From Flavivirga amylovorans (GTDB lineage Bacteria; Bacteroidota; Bacteroidia; Flavobacteriales; Flavobacteriaceae), in NCBI RefSeq assembly GCF_030540875.1, contig NZ_JAUOEM010000003.1:310001-374000 (forward strand): DNA of 64,000 nt. Direction: 5' to 3'. The first letter of the stretch is position 1, and every line of letters starts with the position of its first letter. Shown here in pieces: positions 1 to 10,363 of this stretch. Under the pieces are notes generated by a model. That model saw only the letters and a program-made list of their open reading frames with translations. It did not search any database and was not told the origin of the DNA. Made by a program: the position numbers and the translations under genes.

Positions 1-3000
1 CCAAAAGCTATTGGTGATAAGTCATCACTACATTCCGCAGTTTGATTGGCTGGTAATGTAAGTACAGGGGGTGTATTGTCTGTAACTGTAACAGTTTGAG
101 TGTGTGTTGTAACAATTCCACAAATATTAGTAGCCGTCCAAGTTCTTAAAAGAGAATATCTATTTGGACAGTCACCATCTGTTCTTGCTTCAGTAAAAGC
201 CACATCAATGTTACCACAAGAATTTGATGCTGTAAGAATCTCTGCAGGAGCTAATAAATCACATTCTACTGTTAGATCAGCAGGCAATGTACTTTGATCA
301 AAAACAGCTGAAGTTGGTTGTGTAAATGTATATGTTGCAGTTTGAGTCGTAATTCCACATAAATCTTCTACAGTCCAGGTAATAGTAATTGCTCCACCAG
401 TGCAAAAGTCAATAGATTGATTAAGAAAATCACTAGTCACCGTTGGAGAACATCCTCCAAGTATACTACCACTAATTGTATTAGTCTGATTTGAAACCCA
501 TGTAGCTATATCTGAATCTAAATTCGCTTGAGAAGCAACAAGGTCTGTTGTGCCAAATTCACATGCATCAGAAGAGTCATCTGTAGGGTTGGTATATGTA
601 ACTACCGTAGGTATAGTTAATGAATATGTAGCTGTAGGTGTTATAGTTTCACAAATATCATCAATAGTCCAAGTAACCGTAAGGTTACCTCCTGTACATA
701 AATCAATAGATTGATTTGTAAAATCATTACTTACAGTAGGAGATCCTCCAGTTAGACTACCTGTAATTACAGCAGTTTGAGCAGTAACCCAAGCAGCAAT
801 GTCAGCATCAAGATTAGCTTGAGCGACCGTAGGATCATCATTATCGAAATCACAAGAATTAGCTGTGTTTCCAGATGGATTCGTGAAACTGATTCCATCC
901 GGCTGAGTAAATGTATAATTAGCTGATACATTAATAGTTTGACAAAGATCTGTAATTGTCCAAGTAATTGTTATTGAACCTGAATTACAAAATGTAATAG
1001 ATTGATTTGTAAAATCACTTGTAACAACAGGAGCACATCCGTTAGTAATACTTCCATCAATAATAGCCGTTTGAGCAGCAACCCATGCAGCAATATCAGC
1101 ATCAAGATTAGCTTGAGCGATAGTAGCATCTGGATCATCAAATTCTGCAGCTATTGAAGTATCATTAGCAGGATTGGTAAATGAGATATCTGTCGGTGCT
1201 GTTAAATTAAAATCAGCAGTAATAGTATTAATTGTTTCGCAAAAATCTGTGATCGTCCAAGTAACCGTCGTTGTGCCACCATCACATAAAACAGGAGCAG
1301 ACACTGAAGCACTGTTATTGGAAAGAACAGGTGTACAACCATTGGTAGGAGCAATAGCAGCAGATTGAGCGATAACCCAATTATCAAATGCTGTATTTAC
1401 CTCATCTTGATCATCAAAATCACAGGATTGTACATTGTTATCTGCAGGATTGGTAAATGAGATATCTGTTGGCGCTGTTAAATTAAAATCAGCAGTAATA
1501 GTATTAATTGTTTCACAAAGATCAGTGATCGTCCAAGTAACCGTAGTTGTGCCACCATCACATAAAACAGGAGCAGACACTGAAGTACTGTTATTGGAAA
1601 GGACAGGTGTACAACCATTGGTAGGAGCAATAGCAGCAGATTGAGCGATAACCCAATTATCAAATGCTGTATTTACCTCTGTTTGATTATCAAAATCACA
1701 AGATTGTACATTGTTATCTGCAGGATTTGTAAACGAGATTGCAGTCGGCAGAGTCAAATTAAAATCAGCAGTAATATTAATTGTTTCGCAAAGATCAGTG
1801 ATCGTCCAAGTAACCGTTGTTGTACCACCATCACATAAAAGAGGAGCAGACACTGAAGTGCTGTTATTAGAAAGCACAGGAGAACAGCCATTAGAAATAG
1901 TAATAGCAGCAGATTGAGCGACAACCCAATTATCAAATGCGGTATTTAGCTCATTTTGATCATCAAAATCACAGGATTGAACGGTATTATCTGTAGGATT
2001 GGTAAATGAAACTACCGTAGGCGTAGTTAATGAATACGTAGCTGTAGGCGTTATAGTTTCACAAATATCATCAATAGTCCAAGTAACCGTAAGATCACCA
2101 CCAGTACATAAATCAATAGATTGATTCGTGAAATCATTACTTACAGCTGGTGATCCTCCAGTTAGACTACCAGTAATTACAGCAGTTTGAGCAGCAACCC
2201 AAGCAGCAATGTCAGCATCAAGATTAGCTTGAGCGACCGTAGGATCATCATTATCGAAATCACAAGAATTAGCTGTGTTTCCAGATGGATTCGTGAAACT
2301 GATTCCATCCGGCTGAGTAAATGTATAATTAGCTGATACATTAATAGTTTGACAAAGATCTGTAATTGTCCAAGTAATTGTTATTGAACCTGAATTACAA
2401 AATGTAATAGATTGATTTGTAAAATCACTTGTAACAACAGGAGCACATCCGTTAGTAATACTTCCATCAATAATAGCCGTTTGAGCAGCAACCCATGCAG
2501 CAATATCAGCATCAAGATTAGCTTGAGCGATAGTAGCATCTGGATCATCAAATTCTGCAGCTATTGAAGTATCATTAGCAGGATTGGTAAATGAGATATC
2601 TGTCGGTGCTGTTAAATTAAAATCAGCAGTAATAGTATTAATTGTTTCGCAAAAATCTGTGATCGTCCAAGTAACCGTCGTTGTGCCACCATCACATAAA
2701 ACAGGAGCAGACACTGAAGCACTGTTATTGGAAAGAACAGGTGTACAACCATTGGTAGGAGCAATAGCAGCAGATTGAGCGATAACCCAATTATCAAATG
2801 CTGTATTTACCTCATCTTGATCATCAAAATCACAGGATTGTACATTGTTATCTGCAGGATTGGTAAATGAGATATCTGTTGGCGCTGTTAAATTAAAATC
2901 AGCAGTAATAGTATTAATTGTTTCACAAAGATCAGTGATCGTCCAAGTAACCGTCGTTGTGCCACCATCACATAAAACAGGAGCAGACACTGAAGCACTG

Positions 3001-5594
3001 TTATTGGAAAGGACAGGTGTACAACCATTGGCAGGAGCAATAGCAGCAGATTGAGCGATAACCCAATTATCAAATGCGGTATTTACCTCATTTTGATCAA
3101 CAAAATTACAAGATTGAACGTTATTGTCTGTAGGATTGGTAAATGAGATATCTGTTGGCGCTGTTAAATTAAAATCAGCAGTAATAGTATTAATTGTTTC
3201 ACAAAGATCAGTGATCGTCCAAGTAACCGTCGTTGTGCCACCATCACATAAAACAGGAGCAGACACTGAAGCACTGTTATTGGAAAGGACAGGTGTACAA
3301 CCATTGGTAGGAGCAATAGCAGCAGATTGAGCGATAACCCAGTTATCAAATGCGGTATTTACCTCATTTTGATCATCAAAATCACAAGATTGTACATTGT
3401 TATCCGCAGGGTTTGTGAAAGAAATTGCGACAGGAGTAACATTTATAATTTGAGAAGCTGTAGTTGAGTTATCACAAGCATCCGTAATAGTATACGTTCT
3501 GGTAACAACAACTGGGCATGTGCCAGTAGCGCTATCAGAACTGGTTACCTCAAGGCTGGCATCATCAGTACAATCCTCTATAGTAAGGCCTAAAGCTTCA
3601 AGAGCAGCTACTGTATTTACAGGTGCAGTAACATCAGTAGCAATACATCCCTCAACTGTAGATTCTAAAATTGTTCCAGATACTAGTGGCCCCATTGTAT
3701 CAACAATAGTAATAACTTGTACATAATCACCAATAGTAACACCACAAGCATCAGTGAAATTCCACGTATTAGTATATGTTCCACCACTAGGACAAGTTGG
3801 ATTAGGAACAAATGCTCCAGGTGTTTTTGTTAATGTTAAGTTACATTTGTTTGTAACTGGTTCTAAAGCTTGTGCAGTAGTTAAACCTGCAGCGTCACTA
3901 CATTCAATAGTTGCGTCTAAGCCATTAATAGGTGTTTGCCAAGATATAGTAGGCTGTATTACGTCAATAACTATTGGGTCTAATATTCCCACCCCACAAT
4001 CATCTAGATTTGCAGAACTTACTACAGATTGAGGACTAGGATCTTGAGTCCCAGTGTAGGAGGCTTCTAATTGTAAGTTAAATTGAAGGTCGCAACTGGT
4101 TTCTAAAAAATAACACTCATCTCTAATTTCTAAATCAAAATCAACATTTACAGCTGCAGCCCCAGCATTAGCAACACCATCAGCAACAAAGAACTCTAAT
4201 AAGTTAGTTCCTGTATTATAGTTATAAGTAATTCCAGTAGGAAGCGCAGGGCTTATAGGTTCTACTAATGTTACTTGTGGAGGGAGTATAGTAGAAATTT
4301 CTAAACTTTTGGCATCATCATTTCCTTTGTTTTCAACAGTAAAACTAGCTCCGAAACTTGCTCCAGGATTTAGAGAGGTTGTAGGTGTGTCTAGTGTTAA
4401 ATGAATAGGGCCTAAATTTGGAGACCAAACATCTATAGATAAGCCCAATAAAAACAATCCATACGTTTCCTTGTTAGATGCTAGTCTAAATGTTGCGGAA
4501 GTTTGATTATTATCAATAATAGTATTGCCTGGGTTTGATAATTGAAAAATTGCAGCATCAAAACCTAGAGTATTTGTACTAGCAGGGGTTCTATTTGTGA
4601 AATTCGCATTATCAATTGTAATTTTACTATTAAAAAAGTTATTAGCATCTCTAATTGGACTTGTTGGCGATGTCGATAAGTCAACAAAAGTATTAGATGT
4701 ATTTTCTATTTGTAACCTATCACCATCTAGTCCTAAATCACCTTCTAAGGCACCAATAAGAATATTAGCATTTACATCACCAGTTGGTACCGTTTGAAAA
4801 CCATTAAAATCAATATTATAGCTACCCTGTCCATTTACAACATGTCCATATCCGTCAAAGATTGAAATATTCTTTAATGGTAATAGAGGGCTTTCATATA
4901 CAAATACTATTTGCCAACCCCCAGAGACACCAGTAGGTAAACCATTGTCATGATCATTTAAACTACCTATTTTCCCTTCAACATTAGCAACTAGATAATT
5001 ACCATAAGGACTTATATTATTGTCAATTAAATTGACAACAGAACTTGTAATGTCTTTTACACAGATATATGGATCATTACTAAAATGTCCATTGTGAGGC
5101 GGTCCTATATGATCTTCCCGGCCTCTATATATAACTTCATCTGCGGTATATGTAGTATATGCTGTTTCCGATGGAAGCATAAGTTTTATATCATTATAAT
5201 TCCAATCAGGTTGATTTTCAGAATTTGGATCTAACTCATTTGGTTCTTGATCTGCAGCAGCCCAATACAATAATACTTTTTTTATTGTTAAACAACTTGT
5301 GGTGGGAGCGGGATTAGCAAAATTAGCACTACTTGAATTGAATGTCGTATCGTCAGTATCAATATCAACATATACAAGGTTAGAAAATTGGTCATTATCG
5401 TTTCCTCCATTATAATTACCAGTAGCTGTTGTAGAAATCATATTATTTGCGATAATAGTGAAATCTCCATTTACAGCCTCATTAAAACGAGGGGCAAAAG
5501 CCTTTTTTAATTGGGCTTGGGTAAAAGCACTTATCAATAGGAAAACTACCAGTATTATTTTGTGATAGTTTATATGTTTAGTAAAGATTTTCAT
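1..5594 (-). CDS. Giant secreted Ig-like repeat adhesin, 5' part
   Basis: The reading frame is open from the ATG at 5594 to the left edge, giving at least 1,864 residues; the C-terminus lies outside the window. Residues 1-28 form a signal peptide (hydrophobic IILVVFLLISAF, ending TQAQ). An N-terminal region of several hundred residues follows, then a DUF11-like segment, then cysteine-bearing HYR/Ig-like units from about residue 720. The repeated unit is about 92 residues, starting ISFTNPxDN and containing four cysteines (SCDF, NGCTP, VLCDGG, DLCET). Family knowledge: such Bacteroidetes proteins are exported by Sec, carried to the surface by the type IX system through a C-terminal sorting domain, and serve in adhesion or gliding. 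That sorting domain is not visible here. The gene starts 37 bp after the small secreted protein gene upstream, probably in one operon. Confidence 0.85.
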   Translation of the reverse strand, partial: MKIFTKHINYHKIILVVFLLISAFTQAQLKKAFAPRFNEAVNGDFTIIANNMISTTATGNYNGGNDNDQFSNLVYVDIDTDDTTFNSSSANFANPAPTTSCLTIKKVLLYWAAADQEPNELDPNSENQPDWNYNDIKLMLPSETAYTTYTADEVIYRGREDHIGPPHNGHFSNDPYICVKDITSSVVNLIDNNISPYGNYLVANVEGKIGSLNDHDNGLPTGVSGGWQIVFVYESPLLPLKNISIFDGYGHVVNGQGSYNIDFNGFQTVPTGDVNANILIGALEGDLGLDGDRLQIENTSNTFVDLSTSPTSPIRDANNFFNSKITIDNANFTNRTPASTNTLGFDAAIFQLSNPGNTIIDNNQTSATFRLASNKETYGLFLLGLSIDVWSPNLGPIHLTLDTPTTSLNPGASFGASFTVENKGNDDAKSLEISTILPPQVTLVEPISPALPTGITYNYNTGTNLLEFFVADGVANAGAAAVNVDFDLEIRDECYFLETSCDLQFNLQLEASYTGTQDPSPQSVVSSANLDDCGVGILDPIVIDVIQPTISWQTPINGLDATIECSDAAGLTTAQALEPVTNKCNLTLTKTPGAFVPNPTCPSGGTYTNTWNFTDACGVTIGDYVQVITIVDTMGPLVSGTILESTVEGCIATDVTAPVNTVAALEALGLTIEDCTDDASLEVTSSDSATGTCPVVVTRTYTITDACDNSTTASQIINVTPVAISFTNPADNNVQSCDFDDQNEVNTAFDNWVIAQSAAIAPTNGCTPVLSNNSASVSAPVLCDGGTTTVTWTITDLCETINTITADFNLTAPTDISFTNPTDNNVQSCNFVDQNEVNTAFDNWVIAQSAAIAPANGCTPVLSNNSASVSAPVLCDGGTTTVTWTITDLCETINTITADFNLTAPTDISFTNPADNNVQSCDFDDQDEVNTAFDNWVIAQSAAIAPTNGCTPVLSNNSASVSAPVLCDGGTTTVTWTITDFCETINTITADFNLTAPTDISFTNPANDTSIAAEFDDPDATIAQANLDADIAAWVAAQTAIIDGSITNGCAPVVTSDFTNQSITFCNSGSITITWTITDLCQTINVSANYTFTQPDGISFTNPSGNTANSCDFDNDDPTVAQANLDADIAAWVAAQTAVITGSLTGGSPAVSNDFTNQSIDLCTGGDLTVTWTIDDICETITPTATYSLTTPTVVSFTNPTDNTVQSCDFDDQNELNTAFDNWVVAQSAAITISNGCSPVLSNNSTSVSAPLLCDGGTTTVTWTITDLCETINITADFNLTLPTAISFTNPADNNVQSCDFDNQTEVNTAFDNWVIAQSAAIAPTNGCTPVLSNNSTSVSAPVLCDGGTTTVTWTITDLCETINTITADFNLTAPTDISFTNPADNNVQSCDFDDQDEVNTAFDNWVIAQSAAIAPTNGCTPVLSNNSASVSAPVLCDGGTTTVTWTITDFCETINTITADFNLTAPTDISFTNPANDTSIAAEFDDPDATIAQANLDADIAAWVAAQTAIIDGSITNGCAPVVTSDFTNQSITFCNSGSITITWTITDLCQTINVSANYTFTQPDGISFTNPSGNTANSCDFDNDDPTVAQANLDADIAAWVTAQTAVITGSLTGGSPTVSNDFTNQSIDLCTGGNLTVTWTIDDICETITPTATYSLTIPTVVTYTNPTDDSSDACEFGTTDLVASQANLDSDIATWVSNQTNTISGSILGGCSPTVTSDFLNQSIDFCTGGAITITWTVEDLCGITTQTATYTFTQPTSAVFDQSTLPADLTVECDLLAPAEILTASNSCGNIDVAFTEARTDGDCPNRYSLLRTWTATNICGIVTTHTQTVTVTDNTPPVLTLPANQTAECSDDLSPIAF
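601..2010 (-). repeat. 1,410-bp tandem repeat, left copy
   Basis: Left copy of a tandem duplication inside the adhesin gene. Each copy is 1,410 bp (470 codons) and holds about five Ig-like units: three of 276 bp that closely resemble each other and two divergent ones. Positions 786-1544 match 2196-2954 without a mismatch by eye; differences appear towards both ends. Confidence 0.9.
2011..3420 (-). repeat. 1,410-bp tandem repeat, right copy
   Basis: Right copy, directly abutting the left one. The duplication length is a multiple of three, so the reading frame is kept. Internal 276-bp periodicity is clear, with unit equivalents spaced by 276 bp around 2797, 3073 and 3349. Confidence 0.9.
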
Positions 5595-5631
5595 AAGCCT
5601 TTAATTAACTAATTAATATTTTTTATAAGTT

Positions 5632-6162
5632 TTAGTGTCTTAAAATGTTTGGGTTCGGAATAAAAGCTCTTATTATGACATATTTTCCGATTGTTTCATT
5701 ATCCAATAGGTGTGTAGCTATTTTAAAACATTTCGATGTTCCCATTTCTGTATTGTTGTGACGTGTGATTTTAACATAAAACTCAATCGATTCATTTGGG
5801 TCTAAAATCATTTGATCAATCTTTTTGCTTAATGTTTTATTATAGATTTCAACAGTTAAGCTAGAGGAGGTTTTTTCATTAACTGAAACGTCTTTATTAC
5901 TATCTGCATGACCAATTTTATTCCTAACAACATCGTCATACTCGGTTTTACAGATTATCTCTTGACTTGAAATATTATAATTCATCACTTTATTTGAATT
6001 ATTAGTGAGAGATAGAAGATGTAAATGTTCAATATTAGCATCTGGTTTATCGCTATAATTAATTATATTTAAATCAAATGCATCCTGTTGTGCGTTCATA
6101 CATAATGAAAAGGAGCACGATAATAGAAAAGAGTAAAGAGTTAAAATCAATTTATTTTTCAT
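5632..6162 (-). CDS. Small secreted protein upstream of adhesin
   Basis: 176 residues with an N-terminal signal peptide (hydrophobic LILTLYSFLLSCSFSLC, mature end near NAQQDAF). I do not recognise the family. The body looks like a single beta-sandwich: an early HLHLLSLTNNSNKVMNYNI stretch and a DPNESIEFYVKI stretch are typical of Fn3/Ig-like folds. A cysteine in the signal region could make it a lipoprotein, but no clean lipobox is seen. It is the first gene of a probable operon with the giant adhesin, so an accessory role in surface display is possible but is inference only. Confidence 0.6.
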   Translation of the reverse strand: MKNKLILTLYSFLLSCSFSLCMNAQQDAFDLNIINYSDKPDANIEHLHLLSLTNNSNKVMNYNISSQEIICKTEYDDVVRNKIGHADSNKDVSVNEKTSSSLTVEIYNKTLSKKIDQMILDPNESIEFYVKITRHNNTEMGTSKCFKIATHLLDNETIGKYVIIRAFIPNPNILRH

Positions 6163-6643
6163 GATTTAGTAAAATTATTTTGTTTTAAACGATATATAAT
6201 AAACACCAAAGTGTTGAAATAGTCACATTAAGGTATTAGCGTTAATTGTTAATAAAAAAGTTTTCGAGGGAAAAAACTGTGAGGGAAAGACATTGTTAAA
6301 CAATGCTGTATTTTTATATGATATTAGATTCAGGTTCATAACTTTGTAATGTTTAAGTAGGTGCTACAAAAGAACGCATATGGAACTATGTCTTCAAAAA
6401 TAAATGGTAAATCACTTATAAATTCGTTTAAAAGCTTTTGATAATCTTTTGATCGGTATAATAAGTTTTTCATCGGTTTCTGAATCTTTAACTACTATTA
6501 TTAGCCTATTTTTTTTACCTGTTTTTACAACTTGTAACAATATTTTATACGTTAATTTTAACTAATTTTGTAAGGTAAATGAATTGAATTTCATCGATAA
6601 AAAAAACCTTTAACCGATGAATTTTATCTCTTAATCGATTTTT
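6163..6643. other. Intergenic region between divergent genes
   Basis: 481 bp without a credible gene. It separates the adhesin operon (minus) from sixA (plus). A -7-like TAATTTTG lies at 6563-6570 on the plus strand, without a -33 box at normal spacing. A 7-bp inverted repeat (TTCATCG at 6590-6596, CGATGAA at 6615-6621) lies in the probable sixA leader. Otherwise nothing recognisable. Confidence 0.5.
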
Positions 6644-7129
6644 ATGAAAAAATTAATTCTAGTAAGGCATGCCAAATCTTCGTGGAAACATAATGTGATA
6701 GATCATGAAAGACCTCTTAATGAAAGAGGCTTTAAAGATGCTGACTTGGTTTCGGATAATTTAAAGGCAACAGGTTTGAATGTTGATTTGGTTTTATCGA
6801 GTGATGCTATGCGTGCAAAAACTACAGCAGATATTTTTACCTCTAACTTAAATATTAATGCAAGTATTGTTCATTTAAACCATGATTTATATGATTTTTC
6901 TGGAGGTAATCTTATTGAGGTTATTAAAGCGTGCAATGACTCTGTGAACACGCTCATGCTTTTTGGACATAACCATGCTATTACAGCTTTCGTGAATACT
7001 TATGGTAGTATAAGTATAGATAATGTTCCCACTAGTGGTGTGGTTATTATTCAGTTTGATATTGTTAATTGGAAAAAGTTAAAAGAAGGGAAAACAATAC
7101 AAACGCTATTTCCCAGAGATTTAAAATAA
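6644..7129 (+). CDS. sixA: SixA-like histidine phosphatase
   Basis: 161 residues, the usual size for the single-domain SixA branch of the histidine phosphatase (phosphoglycerate mutase-like) superfamily. The N-terminal LVRHAKSSW carries the phospho-acceptor His9 and Arg8, and the second catalytic His is in LFGHNHA (His109). The family removes phosphate from phosphohistidine, classically on HPt domains of phosphorelays, but many homologues have unknown substrates. There is no signal peptide, so it is cytoplasmic. It lies 159 bp before ppk and may belong to a phosphate or polyphosphate theme. The symbol is by family only; the actual substrate is not shown. Confidence 0.8.
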   Translation: MKKLILVRHAKSSWKHNVIDHERPLNERGFKDADLVSDNLKATGLNVDLVLSSDAMRAKTTADIFTSNLNINASIVHLNHDLYDFSGGNLIEVIKACNDSVNTLMLFGHNHAITAFVNTYGSISIDNVPTSGVVIIQFDIVNWKKLKEGKTIQTLFPRDLK

Positions 7130-7249
7130 CTTAGTTTTCGCTTAATTTTCCAGAATAAGAGAACAGGTGTATTCGTATAATGATTAATTAATTTAAAAAC
7201 CTTACTATTTCATAATGGTTTTTGCAGATATTATTAAGCTTAAATAGAA

Positions 7250-7257
7250 TATATTTG
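7250..7257 (+). promoter_or_regulatory. Putative -7 element for ppk
   Basis: TATATTTG fits the Bacteroidetes -7 consensus TAnnTTTG and sits 31 bp before the ppk ATG. The nearest TTTG upstream (7221-7224) is 25 bp away, a little longer than the usual 19-23 bp. Confidence 0.45.
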
Positions 7258-7288
7258 TGTATCTATTCTAATTCATGAATTATTCTAA

Positions 7289-9355
7289 ATGACGAAACCA
7301 GAAATACAAGATAATAAATACATTAATAGAGAAATAAGTTGGTTGCAATTTAATGCTAGGGTTTTACAAGAAGCATCAGACGAAAATAATGTACCACTAA
7401 TAGAACGTTTAAGGTTTTTAGGTATTTTTTCTAATAATCTAGATGAGTTTTTTAAGGTCAGATATGCTACGGTTAAGCGTATTGTGGATGCTGGAAAAGG
7501 AGGAAAGAATGCTTTGGGAGGGATTAAAGCTAAAGAGTTATTGGAAATTATAACTCAAATTGTAATTAATCAGCAGAGCAAAAGTTTAGAAATATTAAGT
7601 ACCATTCATCAAAGGTTAGAGGACGAAAATATTTATATCATTGACGAGACTCAAATTGATAAAGCGCAGCATGACTTTATAAAGAAGTACTTTTTAACAA
7701 AAGTAAGCCCTGCTTTAGTGACTATTATTTTAAACGATTCTATCGTTTTACCTAATTTAAAAGATAGTGGTGCTTATTTAGCTGTTAGGATGGTCATGTC
7801 TGATAATGAAAGACAGTTTGCTTTAATAGAAATACCCAAAACCTTTAATCGTTTTGTTGAATTGCCAAAAGAAGGCGAAAAGAGCTATCTTATAATGATT
7901 GATGATTTGCTTCGTCATTGTTTGAGTGATATTTTTAATATTTTCGATTATAAAAGTATTTCTGCTCACATGATAAAGATTACTCGTGATGGAGAATTGG
8001 ATTTTGAAAGTGATTTAAGTAAAAGTTTTATTGAGAAAATATCAGATAGTGTTAAACATAGACAAATTGGAGAACCTGTTCGTTTTGTATATGATAAAAC
8101 AATAGATAAAGAAACTTTAGAGTATTTAATGTCTAAGATGGGAATAGATGATACAGATAGTATTATACCCGGAGGTCGTTATCATAACAGAAGAGATTAT
8201 ATGGGGTTTCCTAGTTTAGGAAGAAATGATCTTCTTTATAATAAAATTGAAGCATTACCTATTAAGGGACTTAGTTTAGAGGCTAGTATTTTTGAAGCTA
8301 TTAAAGAAAAAGATTATTTACTTCAGGCGCCTTATCAAACCTTTTCCTATGTTGTTAAATTTTTACGAGAAGCTGCCTTAGATCCAAATGTAAGAACAAT
8401 AAAAATCACTATTTATCGCTTAGCCCAAATCTCTCATATTGCAAGTTCTCTTATTAATGCTGCTGTTAATGGTAAATCGGTTACTGTATCTATAGAGTTG
8501 CAGGCTAGGTTTGATGAACAAGCAAATATAGATTATGCACAGCAAATGAAAGATGAAGGTGTCAATTTGGTTTTTGGAGTGGCTGGCTTAAAAGTGCATA
8601 GTAAAATGTGTGTTATAGAACGAGAAGAAGGAAAAAAACTAAAACGATACGGTTTTATAAGTACAGGGAACTTCAACGAATCTACAGCAAAAATTTATAC
8701 AGATTATACGTTGTTTACTTCAGATCAACGTATTTTAAAAGATGTAAATAAAATTTTCAGTTTCTTTGAGACCAATTATAAAATTTTCACTTATAAACAC
8801 TTAATAACATCACCTCATTACACTCAAAAAGCGGTTTTTAAGTTAATTGATGCTGAAATTGAAAGCGCTAAAAAAGGAGAACTAGGCTGTGTAAGACTAA
8901 AAATGAATAGTATTTCCAGCTATAAAATGATTGATAAGCTTTATGAAGCTAGCAGAGCAGGAGTGAAAATTCAAATGATAGTTAGGGGGATTTGCTGTTT
9001 AATTCCTGGTGTGGAAGGGATGAGTGATAATATAGAGGTTATTAGTGTTGTCGATAAATTTTTAGAACATTCTAGAGTTTATATATTTGGCAATAATGGA
9101 GACTCTAAAATTTATATTTCTTCTGCGGATTGGATGACAAGAAATATTGATAATAGGGTAGAAGTTAGCTGTCCTATTTATGACGAAGACATTAAACAAG
9201 AAATTATAGAGACGTTTAATATTAGTTGGAGTGATAATGTTAAAGCGAGGCTATTAAACGAATCACAAGAGAATAATTATAGAATAGATGATAAAGAAAA
9301 GGTGAGGTCTCAATTTGCTATGTATAATTATTATTTAAAAAAGTTAGAGGAGTAG
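7289..9355 (+). CDS. ppk1: Polyphosphate kinase 1
   Basis: 688 residues, full length for PPK1. The enzyme reversibly polymerises the gamma-phosphate of ATP into polyphosphate. N-terminal domain: YINREISWLQFNARVLQEA near residues 11-29, the hallmark start. Catalytic region: VHSKMCVIE with the autophosphorylated histidine at His437, followed by GFISTGNFNE; the second conserved histidine is in FLEHSRVYIF (His594), followed by SADWMTRN. The next gene starts one base after the stop, so it is cotranscribed with the exopolyphosphatase: synthesis and degradation of the same polymer are coupled in one operon. Confidence 0.96.
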   Translation: MTKPEIQDNKYINREISWLQFNARVLQEASDENNVPLIERLRFLGIFSNNLDEFFKVRYATVKRIVDAGKGGKNALGGIKAKELLEIITQIVINQQSKSLEILSTIHQRLEDENIYIIDETQIDKAQHDFIKKYFLTKVSPALVTIILNDSIVLPNLKDSGAYLAVRMVMSDNERQFALIEIPKTFNRFVELPKEGEKSYLIMIDDLLRHCLSDIFNIFDYKSISAHMIKITRDGELDFESDLSKSFIEKISDSVKHRQIGEPVRFVYDKTIDKETLEYLMSKMGIDDTDSIIPGGRYHNRRDYMGFPSLGRNDLLYNKIEALPIKGLSLEASIFEAIKEKDYLLQAPYQTFSYVVKFLREAALDPNVRTIKITIYRLAQISHIASSLINAAVNGKSVTVSIELQARFDEQANIDYAQQMKDEGVNLVFGVAGLKVHSKMCVIEREEGKKLKRYGFISTGNFNESTAKIYTDYTLFTSDQRILKDVNKIFSFFETNYKIFTYKHLITSPHYTQKAVFKLIDAEIESAKKGELGCVRLKMNSISSYKMIDKLYEASRAGVKIQMIVRGICCLIPGVEGMSDNIEVISVVDKFLEHSRVYIFGNNGDSKIYISSADWMTRNIDNRVEVSCPIYDEDIKQEIIETFNISWSDNVKARLLNESQENNYRIDDKEKVRSQFAMYNYYLKKLEE

Positions 9356-9356
9356 T

Positions 9357-10262
9357 ATGCTTAAAATAAAGAAATATGCAGCTATAGATATTGGTTCTAA
9401 TGCTGTAAGGTTACTTATTTCAAATATAATTGAACAAAAAGGGGAACCTGTACAATTCAAAAAAAATTCATTAGTTCGTGTGCCTATACGTTTAGGAGCA
9501 GATGTATTTATAAAGAATAAGATTTCTGAAGAAAATACTCAGCGAATTGTAGATACTATGATTGCTTTTAAATTGTTAATGAAATCTCACAAGGTAGTAA
9601 AATATAAAGCCTGTGCAACATCAGCAATGAGAGAATCTTTAAATGGCAAAAAAGTAGTCGATTTAGTTTTAAAAGCATCAGGAATAAGTATTGATGTTAT
9701 TAAAGGAAAAGAAGAAGCTGCTATAATAGCCGCTACCGATTTACATAAGTACATAGATAATAATAAAACATATTTATATGTAGATGTTGGTGGAGGTAGC
9801 ACTGAGTTTACAGTAATACATAGAGGGAAACAAGTAGCGTCTAAGTCTTTTAAAATAGGCACGGTTAGGCTTCTCAATGATATGGTTAAAAATGAATCAT
9901 GGATTGAGTTAGAGGAATGGATTGGAAAACATGCAAAATTCTACCATAAAATTGAAGTTATAGGTTCTGGAGGTAATATTAATAAAATATTTAAAATCTC
10001 TGGAAAGGCCATTGGTAAACCATTAACATATTTCTATTTATCGTCTTATTATCATACGTTACAAAGTTATTCTTATGAAGAGCGTATCACAGATTTAGGT
10101 TTAAATCAGGATAGAGCAGATGTTATTATTCCAGCCATGCGAATTTATCTTTCTTCAATGAAATGGAGTGGGGCAAAAAATATTTATGTGCCAAAAATAG
10201 GATTGGCAGATGGTATAATTAAAAGTATCTATTATGATACAGTTTCTAGCAATACACAGTAA
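9357..10262 (+). CDS. ppx: Exopolyphosphatase, Ppx/GppA family
   Basis: 301 residues with the ASKHA-fold signatures of Ppx/GppA: AAIDIGSNAVRLLI at the N-terminus (phosphate 1 loop) and YVDVGGGSTEFTVI with Asp143-Gly-Gly-Gly-Ser (phosphate 2). The length matches the short, catalytic-domain-only form common in Bacteroidetes; the C-terminal HD-like half of E. coli Ppx is absent. Members hydrolyse terminal phosphates of polyphosphate or of pppGpp. Directly following ppk, it is most simply an exopolyphosphatase, but a GppA activity cannot be excluded. Confidence 0.9.
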   Translation: MLKIKKYAAIDIGSNAVRLLISNIIEQKGEPVQFKKNSLVRVPIRLGADVFIKNKISEENTQRIVDTMIAFKLLMKSHKVVKYKACATSAMRESLNGKKVVDLVLKASGISIDVIKGKEEAAIIAATDLHKYIDNNKTYLYVDVGGGSTEFTVIHRGKQVASKSFKIGTVRLLNDMVKNESWIELEEWIGKHAKFYHKIEVIGSGGNINKIFKISGKAIGKPLTYFYLSSYYHTLQSYSYEERITDLGLNQDRADVIIPAMRIYLSSMKWSGAKNIYVPKIGLADGIIKSIYYDTVSSNTQ

Positions 10263-10363
10263 AATTGTGCACTTCACCTTTTATAGTTGTCGTTTTTTAA
10301 TTTTATAATATATATTCGTACCCAGTATAATTGCTGAAAATTATATCCCAAACCTAATTTATT

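Noticed and set aside
1174-3349. Repeated short ORFs on both strands in the 1-3.4 kb region
   Set aside because: They recur at 276 bp because the true minus-strand adhesin repeats at that period; they have no homology or starts of their own.
601-3420. CRISPR-like array
   Set aside because: Repeat units are 276 bp, coding, contiguous and without spacers.
9587-9877. 96-residue minus-strand ORF inside ppx
   Set aside because: Antisense shadow of a conserved coding region.
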